44,559 nucleotides of DNA, taken from positions 1-44,559 of the forward strand of contig JALRGT010000025.1 in assembly GCA_023259675.1 (NCBI GenBank). The letters run 5' to 3'. A program made the translations under genes and the position numbers. The notes under the pieces are model-generated. The model had not been told where the DNA came from, did not search any database, and worked only from the letters and a program-made list of their open reading frames with translations. The DNA is from Flavobacterium sp. Its GTDB lineage: Bacteria > Bacteroidota > Bacteroidia > Flavobacteriales > Flavobacteriaceae. Shown here in pieces: positions 42,494 through 44,559 of the stretch (the stretch's first letter is position 1; each line of letters opens with the position of its first letter).

Positions 42494-43285
42494 TTATATC
42501 ATCAAATTGCATAAATCTTTTAATGCTTCCAAAGTTTGCAAATCATCAGTAAGAGGTTCTACCACCGCTACATGAACAGACAATCTTTTAGGTAATCCGC
42601 TATGGATTATTTTTGCCGCATCTACCAGCAATCTCGTTGAAACCGTTTCGGTCAATCCTAATTCGGTTAGGTTCCTGATTTTATTTCCAATAGCCACCAG
42701 TTTTTTAGCGGTATCTATATCAATATTGGTTTCATTAACCAAAATTTCCGTTTCTATTTTTGGCTCCGGATAATCGAAAGAAACCGCAATAAATCGTTGA
42801 CGAGTAGATGGTTTCAGTTCTTTAAAACCTCTTTGATATCCCGGATTAAAAGAGGCCACCAACATAAAATCGTCATGTGCTTTTATGGTTTGCCCCAATT
42901 TATCAATAAACAATTCGCGTCGGTGGTCCGTCAGCGAGTGAATCGCCACAATCACATCGGGACGGGCTTCGGCGACCTCATCCAGATAGATAATCGCTCC
43001 TTCTTTTACGGCAGTGGTCAACGGCCCGTCTAACCAAATGGTTTCGGCGCCTTTAATGATAAAACGACCGATTAAATCCGTGGAAGAAGTTTCTTCATGA
43101 CAACTAATCGTGATGATTTTTTTGTCCAATTGATGCGCCATAAATTCCACAAAACGGGATTTCCCAGTTCCAGTTGGACCTTTCAACAAAAAGGGAATTT
43201 TATTTTTATATGCGTGGTTAAAAACATCTATCTCTTTGCCAACAGCATGATAATAGGGCGTATTTACTAAAGTTTCTACTAACAT
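42494..43285 (-). CDS. norQ: NorQ-like MoxR-family AAA ATPase
   Basis: A 263-residue AAA+ ATPase. Walker A is LKGPTGTGKSRF, Walker B is AIIYLDEVAEARPD, and sensor/arginine-finger segments are SFNPGYQRGFKELKPSTRQR. It matches NorQ/CbbQ of the MoxR group, which works with NorD to mature nitric oxide reductase. It lies between norB and norD in the order expected for a norBQD unit. Confidence 0.93.
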   Translation of the reverse strand: MLVETLVNTPYYHAVGKEIDVFNHAYKNKIPFLLKGPTGTGKSRFVEFMAHQLDKKIITISCHEETSSTDLIGRFIIKGAETIWLDGPLTTAVKEGAIIYLDEVAEARPDVIVAIHSLTDHRRELFIDKLGQTIKAHDDFMLVASFNPGYQRGFKELKPSTRQRFIAVSFDYPEPKIETEILVNETNIDIDTAKKLVAIGNKIRNLTELGLTETVSTRLLVDAAKIIHSGLPKRLSVHVAVVEPLTDDLQTLEALKDLCNLMI

Positions 43286-43306
43286 ATTTTTAAAATTTTA
43301 GAAAAA

Positions 43307-43377
43307 AACCGGAACGTCAAAACCATTGTTTTTCTGGAAATGCAGTTCTAAAAAACGCTAGTTCCAGCGTTCCGGTT
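43307..43377. terminator. Extended hairpin between norB and norQ
   Basis: AACCGGAACG (43307-43316) pairs with CGTTCCGGTT (43368-43377), with a nested CTGGAA (43334-43339)/TTCCAG (43362-43367) pair. On the minus strand the outer stem is followed by TTTTTTT. It could partly terminate norB transcripts or stabilise the norB mRNA end. Confidence 0.65.
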
Positions 43378-43397
43378 AAAAAAAGGGATTCGGTTAG

Positions 43398-44559
43398 TTA
43401 TTTTAGTTCTATAGCTTCATCTGAAGGACGGCCATATTTAAAGAAATCATAAATAAAGAGGCCAATTCCTGTAGTAAACATTGTAGCACAAATGAGCAGT
43501 ACCACAAAATGAATACTGATTTCATTTTGAACAGTCATAAATTCCATTTTCATTTTTCGTTCCATATATACTTGTGCCACACCCGCAACTCCAAAAGCAA
43601 CGGTCATACCCAGCATACCGATATTAGACAACCAGAAAGCTGCCATACCTTGCGTACTTTCAAAACGTTTGCGGCCAGTAATATTTGGTAACGCATAACT
43701 AATTATCGCTAAAACAATCATCGCGTAAGCTCCCCAAAAGGCGTAATGTCCGTGCATGGCGGTAACTAAGGTTCCATGTGTGTATAGGTTGGTTTGCGGT
43801 AAAGTGTGCGCAAAACCCAATAATCCGGCTCCAACGAAAGAAACAATAGACGAACCAATGGTCCAGAATAAGGCAATTTTGTTTGGATGGCTTTTTTCGC
43901 CTTTACGGTACATATTTACAGCAAACAACGCCATCGCCAAGAAAGCCAACGGTTCTAAGGCAGAGAAAATTCCACCGACAATCAACCAAATTTTATTTAC
44001 ACCAATGTAGTAGTAATGATGTCCTGTACCCAAAACTCCCGAAAGAAAAGTAAGACCTACAATTACATACAACCATTTTTCTATTACCTCTCTGTCTACC
44101 CCAGTTAATTTGATTAACAGGAACGAAAGAATACCGCCCATGATTAATTCCCAAACTCCTTCTACCCACAGGTGAACTACCCACCAACGAAAGAAAGAAT
44201 CCATTACCTGACTGTCAAACCAAATCATTCCCGGCAAATACAGTAAGGCCGCAAATAACAATCCCATTGATAATACCAATGCAGTTGTGGTCTGGCGCTT
44301 TCCTTTAAAAAGTGTACCAAGAATTAAACCCAAGAATAACAATACATTGATGACCACCAGAAAATCTAGTTCTCTTGGAATCTCCAAAAATTTTCTCCCT
44401 TCCCAATGGTTGAAGTGAAAACCAACAATCGCTACAACACCTACAACCGCTAAGGATATAAGTTGAATATACGCCCATTTGACACTGATTAATTCCCGTT
44501 GGGCTTCTTCGGGTATGATGTAATATGCGGCACCCATAAAACCCGTTAACAGCCAAACC
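43398..44559 (-). CDS. norB: Nitric oxide reductase large subunit NorB (partial, 5' end outside window)
   Basis: The C-terminal part of NorB, a heme-copper-oxidase-like membrane enzyme that reduces NO to N2O. The visible frame runs off the right edge and in-frame codons continue upstream of the internal ATG at 44537, so the true start is not in the window. Conserved features are HLWVEGVWELIMGG (metal ligand H and the glutamate of the active site), LGTGHHYYYIG (paired histidines) and MHGHYAFWGAYAM (heme-binding histidines). About ten helices are visible. Whether it is the cytochrome c (NorC partner) or quinol type depends on the missing N-terminus. Confidence 0.93.
   Translation of the reverse strand, partial: VWLLTGFMGAAYYIIPEEAQRELISVKWAYIQLISLAVVGVVAIVGFHFNHWEGRKFLEIPRELDFLVVINVLLFLGLILGTLFKGKRQTTTALVLSMGLLFAALLYLPGMIWFDSQVMDSFFRWWVVHLWVEGVWELIMGGILSFLLIKLTGVDREVIEKWLYVIVGLTFLSGVLGTGHHYYYIGVNKIWLIVGGIFSALEPLAFLAMALFAVNMYRKGEKSHPNKIALFWTIGSSIVSFVGAGLLGFAHTLPQTNLYTHGTLVTAMHGHYAFWGAYAMIVLAIISYALPNITGRKRFESTQGMAAFWLSNIGMLGMTVAFGVAGVAQVYMERKMKMEFMTVQNEISIHFVVLLICATMFTTGIGLFIYDFFKYGRPSDEAIELK

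Overview
The window looks like a chromosome segment of a Flavobacterium or close relative (Bacteroidota). The DNA is AT-rich. Most genes lack a Shine-Dalgarno sequence, and several starts are preceded by the Bacteroidota -7 element TAnnTTTG. The gene set is typical of the group: a TonB-dependent receptor with a carboxypeptidase-regulatory-like domain, DUF2851, a long LysRS and the hpf-xerC-rpsU block.

Region 1 (1-16.8 kb) is housekeeping: tRNA-Thr, hpf, xerC, rpsU with an exceptionally strong Shine-Dalgarno, an acyl-CoA dehydrogenase, a helix-hairpin-helix protein, a neurotransmitter:sodium symporter with a tiny partner protein, a PspC fragment, DUF2851, an exonuclease, a beta-barrel protein, rnhB, a TonB-dependent receptor, a Crp/Fnr regulator, lipB and lysS.

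Region 2 (16.8-25.0 kb, all minus strand) is a nitrate uptake and reduction operon. In transcription order it holds two NarK-type transporters, a NarI-like cytochrome b membrane protein, a molybdopterin catalytic subunit without a Tat signal, a four-cluster ferredoxin, a bc1-type Rieske protein with a twin-arginine anchor, and a small membrane protein. This mix of NarI-like, NasA/Nap-like and Rieske parts is the least conventional assembly in the window.

Region 3 (25.3-33.2 kb) makes the cofactor for region 2: a ModE-like regulator, a TauE/SafE (TSUP) permease, mobA, moaD, moeB-rhodanese, moaE, a moaC-moaB fusion and moaA, with moeA upstream. A ModE-type operator lies on the promoter of this operon. 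A small lipoprotein with four 26-residue repeats sits between modE and moeA.

Region 4 (33.7 kb to the end, minus strand) is a partial denitrification cluster: norB (cut by the window edge), norQ, norD, a DUF438/PAS protein, NorE- and NorF-like membrane proteins, copper nitrite reductase nirK with a fused cytochrome c, a separate paralogous cytochrome c, a NirV-like protein, SCO, and an alginate-export-type porin.

Inferred flow: nitrate enters through NarK and is reduced in the cytoplasm by the Mo enzyme. Nitrite is exported and reduced to NO by periplasmic NirK, and NO is reduced to N2O by NorB. No nitrous oxide reductase and no assimilatory nitrite reductase are visible in the window. Several intergenic spaces carry repeat-derived or inverted-repeat elements.
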